64,000 nucleotides of DNA from Photobacterium arenosum. Its GTDB lineage: Bacteria > Pseudomonadota > Gammaproteobacteria > Enterobacterales > Vibrionaceae. Position numbers and translations under genes: made by a program. Numbering within the stretch: position 1 is the stretch's first letter; each line of letters opens with the position of its first letter. Below are positions 1 to 9,872 of this stretch, one piece after another. The notes below the pieces were generated by a model that saw nothing but the letters and a program-made list of their open reading frames with translations, was not told the origin of the DNA and did no database searches. The stretch is taken from the NCBI RefSeq assembly GCF_014841115.1, contig NZ_JACYTP010000004.1:248001-312000 (forward strand), read 5' to 3'.

Positions 1-1156
1 GGCAAGCTTGTTGCTGAAAATCACTTTTCCTTACCTGTGGTTTATCACTCTGGTCGCTTTGTCGGGGGCCGTCCTCAATACCTTGGGGAAATTTGCCGTT
101 TCTTCGTTTACCCCGGTATTTCTCAATATCTCCATCATTTTGTGTGCCTGGTGGGTATCACCGAATCTGGAACAGCCTGAAATCGGCCTGGCTCTGGGCG
201 TTTTTCTGGGCGGTTTAGTACAGTTTCTGTTTCAGTTACCCTTTCTTTACCGGGAAGGGGTGCTGGTACGTCCACGCTGGGGATGGCGCGATCCCGGCGT
301 GGTGAAAATCCGCACTCTGATGATCCCGGCCTTGTTCGGTGTGTCAGTGAGCCAGATTAACCTGTTGTTTGATACCTTCATCGCCAGCTTTCTGATGACG
401 GGCTCTATCAGTTGGCTGTATTACTCAGACCGGCTGCTTGAATTTCCTTTGGGTCTGTTTGGGATTGCCATTGCGACCGTGATCCTGCCGGCCTTGTCGC
501 GCAAGCATGTGGATCAGAACCGGGAGCATTTTGCCCACACAATGGACTGGGGGGTCAGAATGGTACTTCTGCTCGGTTTGCCTGCTATGCTGGGGCTAAT
601 GGTGCTGGCTAAGCCTATGCTGATGGTGCTTTTCATGCGGGGGGAATTTACCCCCAATGATGTCGAGCAGGCGGGCATGTCGCTGCTGGCTTATGCATCT
701 GGCTTGCTGAACTTTATGCTAATCAAGGTGCTAGCGCCTGGTTACTATGCAAGACAAGACACCCGTACCCCGGTGCGCTATGGTGTTATTGCTATGGTCA
801 CCAACATGGTATTCAATGCTATTTTTGCCTATTTCCTAGGTTATGTTGGTCTGGCGCTGGCAACAGCCTTATCAGCACTGGTCAACGCCGCACTTTTGTA
901 CCGCGGCCTGCACCGCGCCGGGGTGTACCGTATTTCACGTACTACGTTTGGATTTGTGGTCCGTCTGGTTATTGCCGGTGTGGCTATGGTGGGCGTGCTG
1001 TTATGGTTGTCGCCAGATATGGCGCACTGGCTGTCATTGGGTCTGGTTCAGCGTGTGTACTGGCTGACTGGCCTGATAGGGATTGGTGCCGTGACTTACC
1101 TGTTATCACTGACAGTGACAGGCGTCCGTTTGCACCACCTGCGTAGCGAAAGCTAA
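1..1156 (+). CDS. murJ: Lipid II flippase MurJ (5' end outside window)
   Basis: This is the C-terminal roughly 385 residues of MurJ, the inner-membrane MOP-superfamily flippase that moves lipid II to the periplasm for peptidoglycan synthesis. The reading frame is open from the window edge, and the family is about 510 residues long, so around 125 N-terminal residues lie upstream. Visible MurJ signatures are the LLKITFPY segment at the start, GVSVSQINLLFDT, SWLYYSDRLLEFPLG and VLAPGYYARQDTRTPV, between many hydrophobic helices. ribF follows 133 bp downstream, as in other vibrios and enterics. Identity is from recognised family sequence; the partial status is seen directly. Confidence 0.95.
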   Translation, partial: ASLLLKITFPYLWFITLVALSGAVLNTLGKFAVSSFTPVFLNISIILCAWWVSPNLEQPEIGLALGVFLGGLVQFLFQLPFLYREGVLVRPRWGWRDPGVVKIRTLMIPALFGVSVSQINLLFDTFIASFLMTGSISWLYYSDRLLEFPLGLFGIAIATVILPALSRKHVDQNREHFAHTMDWGVRMVLLLGLPAMLGLMVLAKPMLMVLFMRGEFTPNDVEQAGMSLLAYASGLLNFMLIKVLAPGYYARQDTRTPVRYGVIAMVTNMVFNAIFAYFLGYVGLALATALSALVNAALLYRGLHRAGVYRISRTTFGFVVRLVIAGVAMVGVLLWLSPDMAHWLSLGLVQRVYWLTGLIGIGAVTYLLSLTVTGVRLHHLRSES

Positions 1157-1289
1157 GGTGCGCGATACGGATCATGGCTGGCACGGAATTGCGGCAAAAA
1201 AGTACATCTTACGGCGCGCATGGTTTTAACCCTGTTGCGCTCTGGTATATAATCCGTCAGTTTTTGACTTTGGTAATGATTAGCTGCAG

Positions 1290-2264
1290 ATGGAATTGAT
1301 CCGAGGAATTCATAATATCCGGCCCGGTCACCACGGCTGTGTTCTGACAATTGGCAACTTTGACGGGGTCCATCAGGGCCATCTGGCCGTGCTGCGTCAG
1401 GTACTGGAGCAAGCCCGACGATTAGGGGTTCCTTCGACTGTGATGAGTTTCGAGCCTCAGCCTATGGAGCTCTTTGCCAAAGACAAGGCGCCGGCAAGGC
1501 TGACTCGCTTTCGCGACAAGTATCAGCAGCTCAGTCATGCAGGCATAGCTCGCCTGTTGTGTGTCAATTTCAACGCCCGCTTTGCCGATATGGCGCCGGA
1601 AGATTTCGTCCGTCGCTTGTTGGTGGAACAATTGGGTGTTAAGTTTCTGGTTGTTGGTGACGACTTTCGCTTCGGTAAAGGCCGCAGCGGCGATTTTACC
1701 ATGCTGGAAGCTGCCGGACGTGAATTCGGCTTTGAGGTTGTCAGTACCCAGAGTTACTGTGTGGATACTCAGCGAGTGAGCAGTACGGCAATCCGCGAAG
1801 CACTGGCCAGTGATGATCTGGCCTCAGCGGAGGCCATGCTGGGCCGCCCATACAGTATTACCGGCCGGGTGTCACATGGCCAGAAGCTGGGCCGGACCAT
1901 AGGCTTCCCCACGGCCAATGTGCCGCTGAAGCGCCGGGTTTCACCGGTTTCCGGTGTGTATGCCGTTGAAGTGCTGGGGGTGGCGCAACAGCCATTGCCC
2001 GGGGTGGCGAATATCGGCCGCCGGCCGACAGTGAACGGCGAGCGTCAGCAACTGGAAGTCCATTTATTTGATTATCAGTCTGACATTTATGGTTGTCAGA
2101 TTGAAGTGGTGCTACACCACAAACTACGAGATGAAATTAAATTCGCCTCCTTTGATGCGCTGAAAGCGCAAATCGAGCGTGATGCCCAGACTGCGCGGGT
2201 GTGGCTGTCTGAGCATCGTCAACATGTCCAACTTCGCCCAAGTAACGGAATTGAGAATCAATGA
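1290..2264 (+). CDS. ribF: Bifunctional riboflavin kinase / FAD synthetase RibF
   Basis: RibF phosphorylates riboflavin to FMN and adenylylates FMN to FAD in the cytoplasm. The N-terminal FAD-synthetase nucleotidyltransferase domain carries [12 protein letters not shown] (residues about 22-33) and [11 protein letters not shown]. The C-terminal kinase domain has [12 protein letters not shown] and [11 protein letters not shown]. The length of 324 residues is normal (E. coli 313). The start [10 protein letters not shown] matches the family start. The gene overlaps ileS by four bases (ATGA), indicating translational coupling in the murJ-ribF-ileS-lspA-fkpB-ispH cluster. Confidence 0.97.
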   Translation: MELIRGIHNIRPGHHGCVLTIGNFDGVHQGHLAVLRQVLEQARRLGVPSTVMSFEPQPMELFAKDKAPARLTRFRDKYQQLSHAGIARLLCVNFNARFADMAPEDFVRRLLVEQLGVKFLVVGDDFRFGKGRSGDFTMLEAAGREFGFEVVSTQSYCVDTQRVSSTAIREALASDDLASAEAMLGRPYSITGRVSHGQKLGRTIGFPTANVPLKRRVSPVSGVYAVEVLGVAQQPLPGVANIGRRPTVNGERQQLEVHLFDYQSDIYGCQIEVVLHHKLRDEIKFASFDALKAQIERDAQTARVWLSEHRQHVQLRPSNGIENQ

Positions 2265-5092
2265 GCGACTATAAAGATACCCTGAACCTGCCTGAAACAG
2301 GGTTTCCGATGCGAGGCAATCTGGCGCAACGCGAGCCTGCAATGCTTAAGCGTTGGTATGACGAGGATCTCTACGGTGAAATCCGTAAAGCCAAGAAAGG
2401 TAAAAAATCTTTCGTACTGCATGACGGCCCTCCATATGCCAATGGTGATATTCATATTGGTCACGCACTGAACAAGATTCTCAAAGACATTATTATCAAG
2501 TCAAAGTCGATGTCCGGCTTTGACGCGCCTTACGTGCCAGGCTGGGATTGCCACGGTTTGCCGATCGAGTTAATGGTAGAGAAAAAAGTCGGTAAACCCG
2601 GCCATAAAGTCTCTGCCGCCGAGTTCCGCGAAAAATGCCGTGCGTATGCAGCCGGTCAGGTTGAAGGCCAGAAAGAAAGTTTTGTTCGCCTCGGGGTACT
2701 GGGTGAGTGGGACAAGCCTTACCGCACTATGGACTTCGCTACCGAAGCCAACATCATTCGTGCCTTGGGCAAAATTGCAGATAACGGCCACCTGCTGAAA
2801 GGTTTCAAACCTGTTCACTGGTGTACCGACTGTGGTTCAGCGCTGGCTGAAGCCGAAGTGGAATACAAAAACAAGGTCTCGCCGTCTATTGACGTGAAAT
2901 TCAAAGCCGTTGATGAAGCTGAGGTGTTAAGCAAGTTTAATCTGGCCAGTGATCACCAGGGGCAGGGTGATGTGTCCATTGTGATCTGGACCACTACGCC
3001 TTGGACATTGCCGGCCAACCGTGCGGTAGCTGTCCGTGACGATCTGGAATATGTCCTGATCCAGGTGGAAGGCGAGCAGCCTCAACGTCTGATTGTGGCC
3101 GCTGAACTGGCAAAAGATGTGATGGATCGTGCCGGTATCGAGCATTTCCATAATCTGGGCTTCTGTAAGGGCATAGAGCTGGATCTGCTGCGCTTTAACC
3201 ACCCGTTTTACAGCTTTGATGTGCCTGTGATTCTGGGTGATCACGTGACCACCGAATCCGGTACGGGCTGCGTGCACACAGCGCCTGGCCACGGCCAGGA
3301 AGACTTTGTTGTCGGTCAGAAGTACGGCCTGGAAGTGGCAAACCCGGTCGGCAGTAACGGCGTATACCTGCCGGATACCGAACTGTTTGCCGGTCAGCAC
3401 GTCTTCAAAGCCAACGACGCAGTTGTCGAGACGCTGAAAGAACACGGTGCCTTGCTGCATCATCACTCTTATGAGCACAGTTATCCGCATTGCTGGCGTC
3501 ACAAGACCCCAATCATCTTCCGTGCCACCCCGCAGTGGTTTATTTCCATGGATCAGAACGGTCTGCGTGCAAAAGCACTGGAAGAAATCAAAGGCGTTCA
3601 GTGGATGCCTGAGTGGGGCCAGAGCCGTATCGAGAGCATGGTTGAAGGTCGCCCTGAGTGGTGTATCTCGCGTCAGCGTACCTGGGGCGTACCAATTGCA
3701 CTTTTCGTCCATAAAGAAACGCAGGAACTGCATCCGGACAGTCTGGCGCTGATTGAAAAAGTGGCCCAGTTGGTGGAAGAAAAAGGCATCCAGGCGTGGT
3801 GGGATCTCAACCCTGCCGAGATCATGGGTGAAGTCGATGCTGAGCAATACGAAAAAGTGCTGGACACTCTGGATGTCTGGTTCGACTCCGGTGCCACCCA
3901 CTATGCCGTGGTTGATAATCGTGAAGAATTCAATGGCAGTTCGGCCGATCTTTACCTGGAAGGTTCTGATCAGCATCGTGGCTGGTTCCAGTCTTCGCTG
4001 ATTTCATCTGTGGCGATGAAAAACAAGGCCCCTTATCGTCAGGTTCTGACCCACGGTTTCGTGGTTGATGGTCAGGGTCGTAAGATGTCGAAATCTATCG
4101 GTAACGTGGTTGCGCCAAAAGATGTTACCAATAAGCTGGGCGCTGATATCCTGCGTCTGTGGGTCGCATCGACTGACTACACCGGCGAAGTGGCGGTGTC
4201 AGATGAAATCCTCAAGCGCAGTGCCGATGCTTACCGTCGTATCCGTAATACAGCGCGTTTCCTGCTGGCCAACCTGAGTGGCTTCAACCCGGCCACCGAC
4301 TGCGTGCCAGCGGAAGAGATGGTTGCGTTGGATCGCTGGGCAGTCGCGCAAGCGAAAGCGGCACAGGATGAAATCATCCAAGCTTACGATGAATACAATC
4401 TGCACACAGTGACCCAACGCCTGATGCACTTTTGTTCGATCGAAATGGGCTCTTTCTATCTCGATGTGATCAAAGATCGCCAGTACACCGCCAAACGTGG
4501 TGGTCATGCCCAGCGCAGCTGCCAGACCGCTTTGTACTATATTGTCGAAGCTCTGGTTCGCTGGATGGCGCCTATCATGTCTTTCACCGCCGATGAAATC
4601 TGGAATGAGATGCCGGGTGAGCGTGATACCTTTGTCTTCACCGGCGAGTGGTTTGAAGGCCTGTTTGAGCTGTCTGAAAATGATGCTTTCAGCAACGAAT
4701 TCTGGACTGAGATCCAGGCGGTTCGCGGCGCTGTGAACAAACTGCTGGAAGAAGCGCGTAACGAAAAACGCCTTGGCGGTGCGCTGCAGGCAGAGGTGAC
4801 GCTGTTTGCCGAACCTGAGCTGGCGGACAAGCTGAACAGTCTGGAAAATGAGCTGCGCTTTGTACTGTTGACTTCTAAAGCCCAGGTGGCGTTGACTGAC
4901 AGCAAGCCGGCAGAGGCGAAACCGACTGACGTGGCTGGTCTGTCGGTGCTGGTGACAGCATCGGACGCGGCTAAGTGTGATCGCTGCTGGCACCATGTGG
5001 CCGATGTCGGCACCATTGCCGGGCATGAAGAAATTTGTGGCCGCTGTGTGACCAACATTGATGGTCAGGGTGAAGAGCGCAAGTTTGCCTGA
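2261..5092 (+). CDS. ileS: Isoleucyl-tRNA synthetase
   Basis: This class I aminoacyl-tRNA synthetase charges tRNA-Ile and edits misactivated valine. At 943 residues it is full length. The HIGH motif is in [10 protein letters not shown] near residue 66, and KMSKS is at about 608-612 ([10 protein letters not shown]). The editing domain contains [16 protein letters not shown] and [14 protein letters not shown]-terminal zinc-binding module shows CDRCW followed by CGRC. It starts inside the end of ribF (ATGA) and its stop overlaps the lspA start (TGATG), so the three are translationally coupled. Confidence 0.98.
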   Translation: MSDYKDTLNLPETGFPMRGNLAQREPAMLKRWYDEDLYGEIRKAKKGKKSFVLHDGPPYANGDIHIGHALNKILKDIIIKSKSMSGFDAPYVPGWDCHGLPIELMVEKKVGKPGHKVSAAEFREKCRAYAAGQVEGQKESFVRLGVLGEWDKPYRTMDFATEANIIRALGKIADNGHLLKGFKPVHWCTDCGSALAEAEVEYKNKVSPSIDVKFKAVDEAEVLSKFNLASDHQGQGDVSIVIWTTTPWTLPANRAVAVRDDLEYVLIQVEGEQPQRLIVAAELAKDVMDRAGIEHFHNLGFCKGIELDLLRFNHPFYSFDVPVILGDHVTTESGTGCVHTAPGHGQEDFVVGQKYGLEVANPVGSNGVYLPDTELFAGQHVFKANDAVVETLKEHGALLHHHSYEHSYPHCWRHKTPIIFRATPQWFISMDQNGLRAKALEEIKGVQWMPEWGQSRIESMVEGRPEWCISRQRTWGVPIALFVHKETQELHPDSLALIEKVAQLVEEKGIQAWWDLNPAEIMGEVDAEQYEKVLDTLDVWFDSGATHYAVVDNREEFNGSSADLYLEGSDQHRGWFQSSLISSVAMKNKAPYRQVLTHGFVVDGQGRKMSKSIGNVVAPKDVTNKLGADILRLWVASTDYTGEVAVSDEILKRSADAYRRIRNTARFLLANLSGFNPATDCVPAEEMVALDRWAVAQAKAAQDEIIQAYDEYNLHTVTQRLMHFCSIEMGSFYLDVIKDRQYTAKRGGHAQRSCQTALYYIVEALVRWMAPIMSFTADEIWNEMPGERDTFVFTGEWFEGLFELSENDAFSNEFWTEIQAVRGAVNKLLEEARNEKRLGGALQAEVTLFAEPELADKLNSLENELRFVLLTSKAQVALTDSKPAEAKPTDVAGLSVLVTASDAAKCDRCWHHVADVGTIAGHEEICGRCVTNIDGQGEERKFA

Positions 5093-5607
5093 TGAGTAAT
5101 TTACCTGCTTTGAAGCAATCCGGAATCCGCTGGCTGTGGCTGGCGGTTCTGGTCTTTGCCATCGATATCGGTACTAAGCTGCTGGTGATGGACAGCATGG
5201 GTTACGGCTGGCCTAACCGCATTGAAGTCTTGCCCTTCTTTAATCTGCTGTATGTGCATAACTACGGCGCGGCTTTCAGTTTTCTCAGTGATGCCAGCGG
5301 CTGGCAGCGCTGGTTGTTTACCGCTATTGCCTTAGGGGTGACTGCGTTACTCATGGTCTGGATGCGCCGCACTCCAGCCAGCCATATTATGGTCAACTCT
5401 GCCTATGCGCTGATCATAGGTGGCGCACTCGGTAACCTGTTTGATCGCCTGTACCATGGCTTTGTAGTGGATTTTCTCGATTTCTATATCGGGCAGCACC
5501 ACTGGCCGGCGTTTAATATTGCCGACTCGGCAATCTGCGTTGGCGCGGGTCTTATCATTCTGGAAGGGTTTCTGGCCGGAAAGACCAAGACCAAAGCAAG
5601 CCAGTAA
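5092..5607 (+). CDS. lspA: Lipoprotein signal peptidase (signal peptidase II)
   Basis: LspA is the inner-membrane aspartic protease that removes signal peptides from diacylglyceryl prolipoproteins. The 171-residue protein has four predicted membrane helices. Family motifs are [31 protein letters not shown] (first catalytic Asp region) and FNIADSAI (second catalytic Asp). The ATG overlaps the ileS stop by one base, which fixes the start. Lipoprotein substrates in this window include NlpI and the lipoprotein at 61.2 kb. Confidence 0.97.
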   Translation: MSNLPALKQSGIRWLWLAVLVFAIDIGTKLLVMDSMGYGWPNRIEVLPFFNLLYVHNYGAAFSFLSDASGWQRWLFTAIALGVTALLMVWMRRTPASHIMVNSAYALIIGGALGNLFDRLYHGFVVDFLDFYIGQHHWPAFNIADSAICVGAGLIILEGFLAGKTKTKASQ

Positions 5608-5743
5608 GGCGTTCAGGCTCACGGACCAGGCGCTGCTCGTTGCGATGGGCGGCGCTTTATTGTAAAAAGCGATGGATTTATCCGGTAAGCATGATAATTA
5701 AGGCCTGCCGTATCACTCAGTAATTCGTAATCAGGATGTATGT

Positions 5744-6178
5744 ATGTCGGTTATCACGCACAACAGTGAAGTTTTAATGCACTTTTCCATCAAGCTGGAA
5801 GACGGCTCTGTCGCTGAGTCTACTCAGTCTATGGGGAAACCGGCTAAGTTTCGTATGGGCGATGGCAGCCTGACTGACAACTTTGAACGTTGCCTGCTTG
5901 GCCTGGCGCAGGGCGAGAAAAACCAGTTTGTGCTTGAGCCGGAAGATGCATTCGGTATGCCGAACCCTGACAATATCCATCATGTTGATTTAACCCGCTT
6001 TGGCTCTGACGCTCCGGCAGAAGTCGGCGCTATCATTGCATTCAGCGGCCCGGACGGGCAGGATATCCCTGGTGTGATTACCGCTGTGGTCGGTGATTCT
6101 GTCACTGTTGATTTCAATCACCCGCTGGCCGGCCAGCGGGTGACCTTTGATGTTGAAGTGGTCGGCATCGAAGGGTAA
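5744..6178 (+). CDS. fkpB: FKBP-type peptidyl-prolyl isomerase FkpB (SlpA)
   Basis: This is a small cytoplasmic FKBP-family prolyl isomerase/chaperone of the SlyD/SlpA subgroup. The 144-residue protein begins with an FKBP strand (VLMHFSIKLEDGSVAEST). It then has the insert-in-flap segment (LAQGEKNQFVLEPEDAFGMPNPDNIHHV) and ends with VDFNHPLAGQRVTFDVEVVGIE, a motif typical of SlpA/SlyD proteins. Position between lspA and ispH is the conserved one. A 136-bp gap to lspA has no strong terminator, so it is probably in the same operon. Confidence 0.95.
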   Translation: MSVITHNSEVLMHFSIKLEDGSVAESTQSMGKPAKFRMGDGSLTDNFERCLLGLAQGEKNQFVLEPEDAFGMPNPDNIHHVDLTRFGSDAPAEVGAIIAFSGPDGQDIPGVITAVVGDSVTVDFNHPLAGQRVTFDVEVVGIEG

Positions 6179-6244
6179 ACCCATATCCGCTCCTGGTCAT
6201 CTTGAGATCAAGAGTGGAAGGATGAAGGTAAAGAGTCCTCAGAT

Positions 6245-7195
6245 ATGAAAATCGTACTTGCTAACCCTCGTGGTTTCTGTGCCGGTGTTGATCGGGCAAT
6301 CAGTATCGTTGAGCGTGCGCTGGAGCTGTATCAGCCGCCTATTTACGTGCGCCATGAGGTGGTTCACAACCGGTTTGTGGTTGAAGGACTGAAACAGCGT
6401 GGGGCCGTCTTTGTCGAAGAGCTGAGCGAAGTGCCGGATGATAATATTGTTATTTTTTCTGCTCACGGAGTGTCTCAGGCCGTTCGTAATGAAGCTAAAG
6501 CACGTAAGTTAACCGTGTTTGATGCGACATGCCCTCTGGTCACCAAAGTCCATATGGAAGTGGCCCGCGCCAGTCGCCGCGATATGGAAGTGGTGTTGAT
6601 CGGCCACGCCGGTCACCCTGAAGTCGAAGGGACTATGGGCCAGTACGCCAGCGATACGGGCGGTATGTACCTGGTTGAAACCCCGGTCGATGTTGACAAG
6701 CTGAAAACTGTGGTGAGAGATCCGGGTAACCTGCATTATGTTAGTCAGACGACTTTGTCGGTGGACGAAACCGCAGAGGTCATTGATCGCTTGCGACAGG
6801 TCTTTCCGGAGATTCAGGGACCGCGCAAAGATGACATCTGTTATGCAACCCAGAATCGCCAGGATGCCGTGCGTGAAATGGCCGCCAGCGTCGATGTGAT
6901 GATAGTGGTGGGGTCAAAGAACTCCTCAAACTCCAATCGCCTGCGTGAATTAGCAGAAAAGCTGGGTACCCCAAGCTACCTGACGGACTGTGCCGAAGAT
7001 GTTGATGCCAACTGGCTGACCGGCAAAACGAGTGTGGGCGTGACTGCGGGCGCCTCTGCGCCGGAAGCGCTGGTCAACCAGATTATCGCGCGAATTCAGG
7101 CTCTGGCCGGTGGCGAAGTGGAAGAGCTGAGCGGCCGCGAAGAAAATATGTTTTTTGAAGTGCCGCGCGAATTGCAGGTCAAAAATGTAGGCTGA
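6245..7195 (+). CDS. ispH: 4-hydroxy-3-methylbut-2-enyl diphosphate reductase IspH
   Basis: IspH is the [4Fe-4S] enzyme that makes IPP and DMAPP in the last step of the MEP isoprenoid pathway. Three cluster-ligating cysteines are visible: Cys12 in [10 protein letters not shown], one in DATCPLVTK and one in [11 protein letters not shown]. The catalytic Glu lies in [11 protein letters not shown], and the substrate-binding [10 protein letters not shown] motif is present. The length of 316 residues is normal. It is the last gene of the murJ-ribF-ileS-lspA-fkpB-ispH group and is followed at once by a strong terminator. Confidence 0.98.
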   Translation: MKIVLANPRGFCAGVDRAISIVERALELYQPPIYVRHEVVHNRFVVEGLKQRGAVFVEELSEVPDDNIVIFSAHGVSQAVRNEAKARKLTVFDATCPLVTKVHMEVARASRRDMEVVLIGHAGHPEVEGTMGQYASDTGGMYLVETPVDVDKLKTVVRDPGNLHYVSQTTLSVDETAEVIDRLRQVFPEIQGPRKDDICYATQNRQDAVREMAASVDVMIVVGSKNSSNSNRLRELAEKLGTPSYLTDCAEDVDANWLTGKTSVGVTAGASAPEALVNQIIARIQALAGGEVEELSGREENMFFEVPRELQVKNVG

Positions 7196-7221
7196 GCAGC
7201 CCGTCGCAGGATTATTTATGG

Positions 7222-7249
7222 AACCCCGGTTATAACCGGGGTTTTTTTT
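7222..7249 (+). terminator. Rho-independent terminator of the ispH operon
   Basis: A GC-rich inverted repeat, AACCCCGGTT with its complement, closes on a short loop and is followed by eight T residues. It lies 26 bp after the ispH stop. Confidence 0.9.
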
Positions 7250-7276
7250 CACCGTTATACAGGCTAGATTAATGGG

Positions 7277-7340
7277 CTGTTTATCTTTCATGGTCTTGGC
7301 GTGGTGTTGGCCGGTAAACCTGGCCCTGAAAGATAAACAG
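7277..7340 (+). promoter_or_regulatory. Large inverted repeat in the dapB leader
   Basis: A perfect 14-bp inverted repeat (7277-7290, CTGTTTATCTTTCA, with 7327-7340, TGAAAGATAAACAG) flanks 36 nt. The inner part can itself fold through GGCC and GGT/ACC pairs. It ends 36 nt before the dapB ATG and 23 nt before its Shine-Dalgarno, and no T-run follows. As RNA it would be a roughly 64-nt hairpin in the dapB 5' leader. As DNA it would be two identical, oppositely oriented protein sites. The structure is seen directly; a role in dapB control is inference. Confidence 0.5.
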
Positions 7341-7364
7341 ACCTTCATCTGCTGAATGTTTTAA

Positions 7365-8186
<822 letters not shown>

Positions 8187-8199
8187 ATCACTTCTTTCA

Positions 8200-8225
8200 C
8201 ACTGCAGCCGGTTCCGGCTGCAGTG
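8200..8225 (+). terminator. Perfect hairpin after dapB, probable terminator
   Basis: A 12-bp perfect stem (CACTGCAGCCGG and its complement) with a 2-nt centre follows the dapB stop by 13 nt. The T-tract is weak: only scattered Ts follow. It may act as a terminator or as a 3'-end stabiliser. Confidence 0.55.
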
Positions 8226-8448
8226 TTCTGCTCAGTTCTCTGTTTTTAGTCTCCTTCATTTTGCATAAATCATCAAACTGAGCGAGAAAGCATTCTTGTT
8301 GTGCTCTTCACTGTAAATCCAAGGGTTTGCTTGCTTTTTTGTGTGCTTGTTGCGCCTTGGCCCTTCCTGTGCGGTAAAAGTAGGTGTTATCTTGCCTGAT
8401 TTTTATGGTTTATCCGTTAGATAATTTATAGTGAGCGTTTGGCTGGCT

Positions 8449-8464
8449 TGGCAAACGGTTGCCT
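8449..8464 (+). promoter_or_regulatory. PurR-like operator upstream of carAB
   Basis: The core GCAAACGGTTGC (8451-8462) resembles the PurR operator core GCAAACGTTTGC. PurR control of carAB is established in E. coli, where its operator also lies upstream of the promoter. The remaining part of the 530-bp dapB-carA gap shows a weak ArgR-like site (TGCATAAATCATCA at 8262-8275) and no gene. Assignment is by motif only. Confidence 0.35.
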
Positions 8465-8578
8465 GAACATGCAGCCCGGAAGGCCGATGGGAAAAGGCAG
8501 GAAAAGATATGCTTTCTCTGGTTTGGCGGCTTAAGCGGTCGGAGTGGTCGATATTTAAAATTTAATTTCCCCCTGTTG

Positions 8579-8607
8579 TTGACAGTTTGGGCATGGATCA
8601 CTAGAAT
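8579..8607 (+). promoter_or_regulatory. Sigma-70 promoter for carAB
   Basis: A perfect -35 TTGACA (8579-8584) is followed after exactly 17 bp by TAGAAT (8602-8607). The predicted start is near 8614, leaving a leader of about 100 nt before carA. Confidence 0.75.
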
Positions 8608-8716
8608 GCGCGCAATTTGTCAAAATTCGGCTTGACTGGGGTTTTGACTTTCTATGGAATGGGTAAATGCAATTTTATCTGTTTTATTTGCGTTTTTATG
8701 AAGATTGGAGGTTGTC

Positions 8717-9856
8717 TTGAACAAATCGGCGCTGTTAGTCCTTGAAGACGGGACTGTGTTCCACGGCGTATCCATCGGTGCAGATGGTTCGGCCGTTGGT
8801 GAAGTTGTTTTCAATACCTCGATGACGGGGTACCAGGAAATTCTCACTGACCCCTCTTACTCTCAACAGATTGTCACTCTTACTTATCCCCACATTGGCA
8901 ATACCGGAACCAATTCCGAAGACGAAGAATCTACTGCAATCCACGCGCAAGGCCTGGTAATTCGCGACCTCCCTCTTATTGCTTCAAACTTCCGTTCCCA
9001 GCAGACATTGTCTGATTATCTGAAATCTCAAAACATTGTTGGTATCGCTGACATTGACACCCGTAAGCTGACCCGTCTGCTGCGTGAGAAAGGCGCGCAG
9101 AATGGTTGCATCATGGCGGGTGACAATCTCGACGCGGCGCTGGCGCTGGAAAAAGCCAAAGCCTTTCCTGGCCTGAAAGGGATGGATCTGGCGAAGGTGG
9201 TGTCGACCAAAGAAAGCTACAGCTGGGCGCAGGGTTCCTGGACGCTGGAAGGCGGGCTGCCGGAAGCCAAAGAGGCCGGCGAGTTACCTTACCATGTGGT
9301 GGCTTATGACTTCGGTGCCAAGCGTAATATCCTGCGCATGCTGGTTGACCGTGGTTGTCGCCTGACGGTTGTTCCGGCAGAAACCTCAGCAGAAGAAGTG
9401 CTGGCGATGAATCCGGATGGCGTCTTCCTGTCAAATGGCCCCGGCGACCCGGAGCCTTGTACTTACGCGATTGAAGCGACGAAAACATTTCTGGACAAAG
9501 GCCTGCCTGTGTTTGGCATCTGCCTGGGACACCAGATCCTGGCGCTGGCAAGCGGTGCCAAGACAGTGAAAATGAAATTTGGTCACCACGGTGCCAACCA
9601 CCCGGTTAAAGATCTGGACCGCAATGTTGTGATGATCACCAGCCAGAACCACGGTTTTGCGGCTGATGAAGACACACTGCCAGATAACCTGCGTGCCACC
9701 CACAAGTCGCTGTTCGATGGCTCCCTGCAGGGCATCCACCGTACCGACAAGCCGGCTTTCAGCTTCCAGGGTCACCCTGAAGCCAGCCCGGGTCCGCACG
9801 ATGCGGCACCACTTTTTGACCACTTTATCGACCTGATTAAACAGCACAGCGCCTAA
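8717..9856 (+). CDS. carA: Carbamoyl-phosphate synthase small (glutaminase) subunit
   Basis: CarA is the class I glutamine amidotransferase subunit that feeds ammonia to CarB for carbamoyl phosphate (arginine and pyrimidine synthesis). The C-terminal domain has the nucleophile motif GICLGHQ and the HPEAS His-Glu motif. The start is taken as TTG at 8717 (N-terminus [11 protein letters not shown], as in E. coli). GGAGG at 8707-8711 lies 5 nt before it, and the upstream in-frame TTG at 8705 would overlap this ribosome site. That gives 379 residues. carB follows after 16 bp. Confidence 0.97.
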   Translation: MNKSALLVLEDGTVFHGVSIGADGSAVGEVVFNTSMTGYQEILTDPSYSQQIVTLTYPHIGNTGTNSEDEESTAIHAQGLVIRDLPLIASNFRSQQTLSDYLKSQNIVGIADIDTRKLTRLLREKGAQNGCIMAGDNLDAALALEKAKAFPGLKGMDLAKVVSTKESYSWAQGSWTLEGGLPEAKEAGELPYHVVAYDFGAKRNILRMLVDRGCRLTVVPAETSAEEVLAMNPDGVFLSNGPGDPEPCTYAIEATKTFLDKGLPVFGICLGHQILALASGAKTVKMKFGHHGANHPVKDLDRNVVMITSQNHGFAADEDTLPDNLRATHKSLFDGSLQGIHRTDKPAFSFQGHPEASPGPHDAAPLFDHFIDLIKQHSA

Positions 9857-9872
9857 GCCGGAGTAGTAAACG

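Noticed and set aside
2927-3976. 349-codon open frame on the minus strand within ileS
   Set aside because: It is fully antisense to an unmistakable ileS and shows no family similarity; it is a shadow of the opposite strand.
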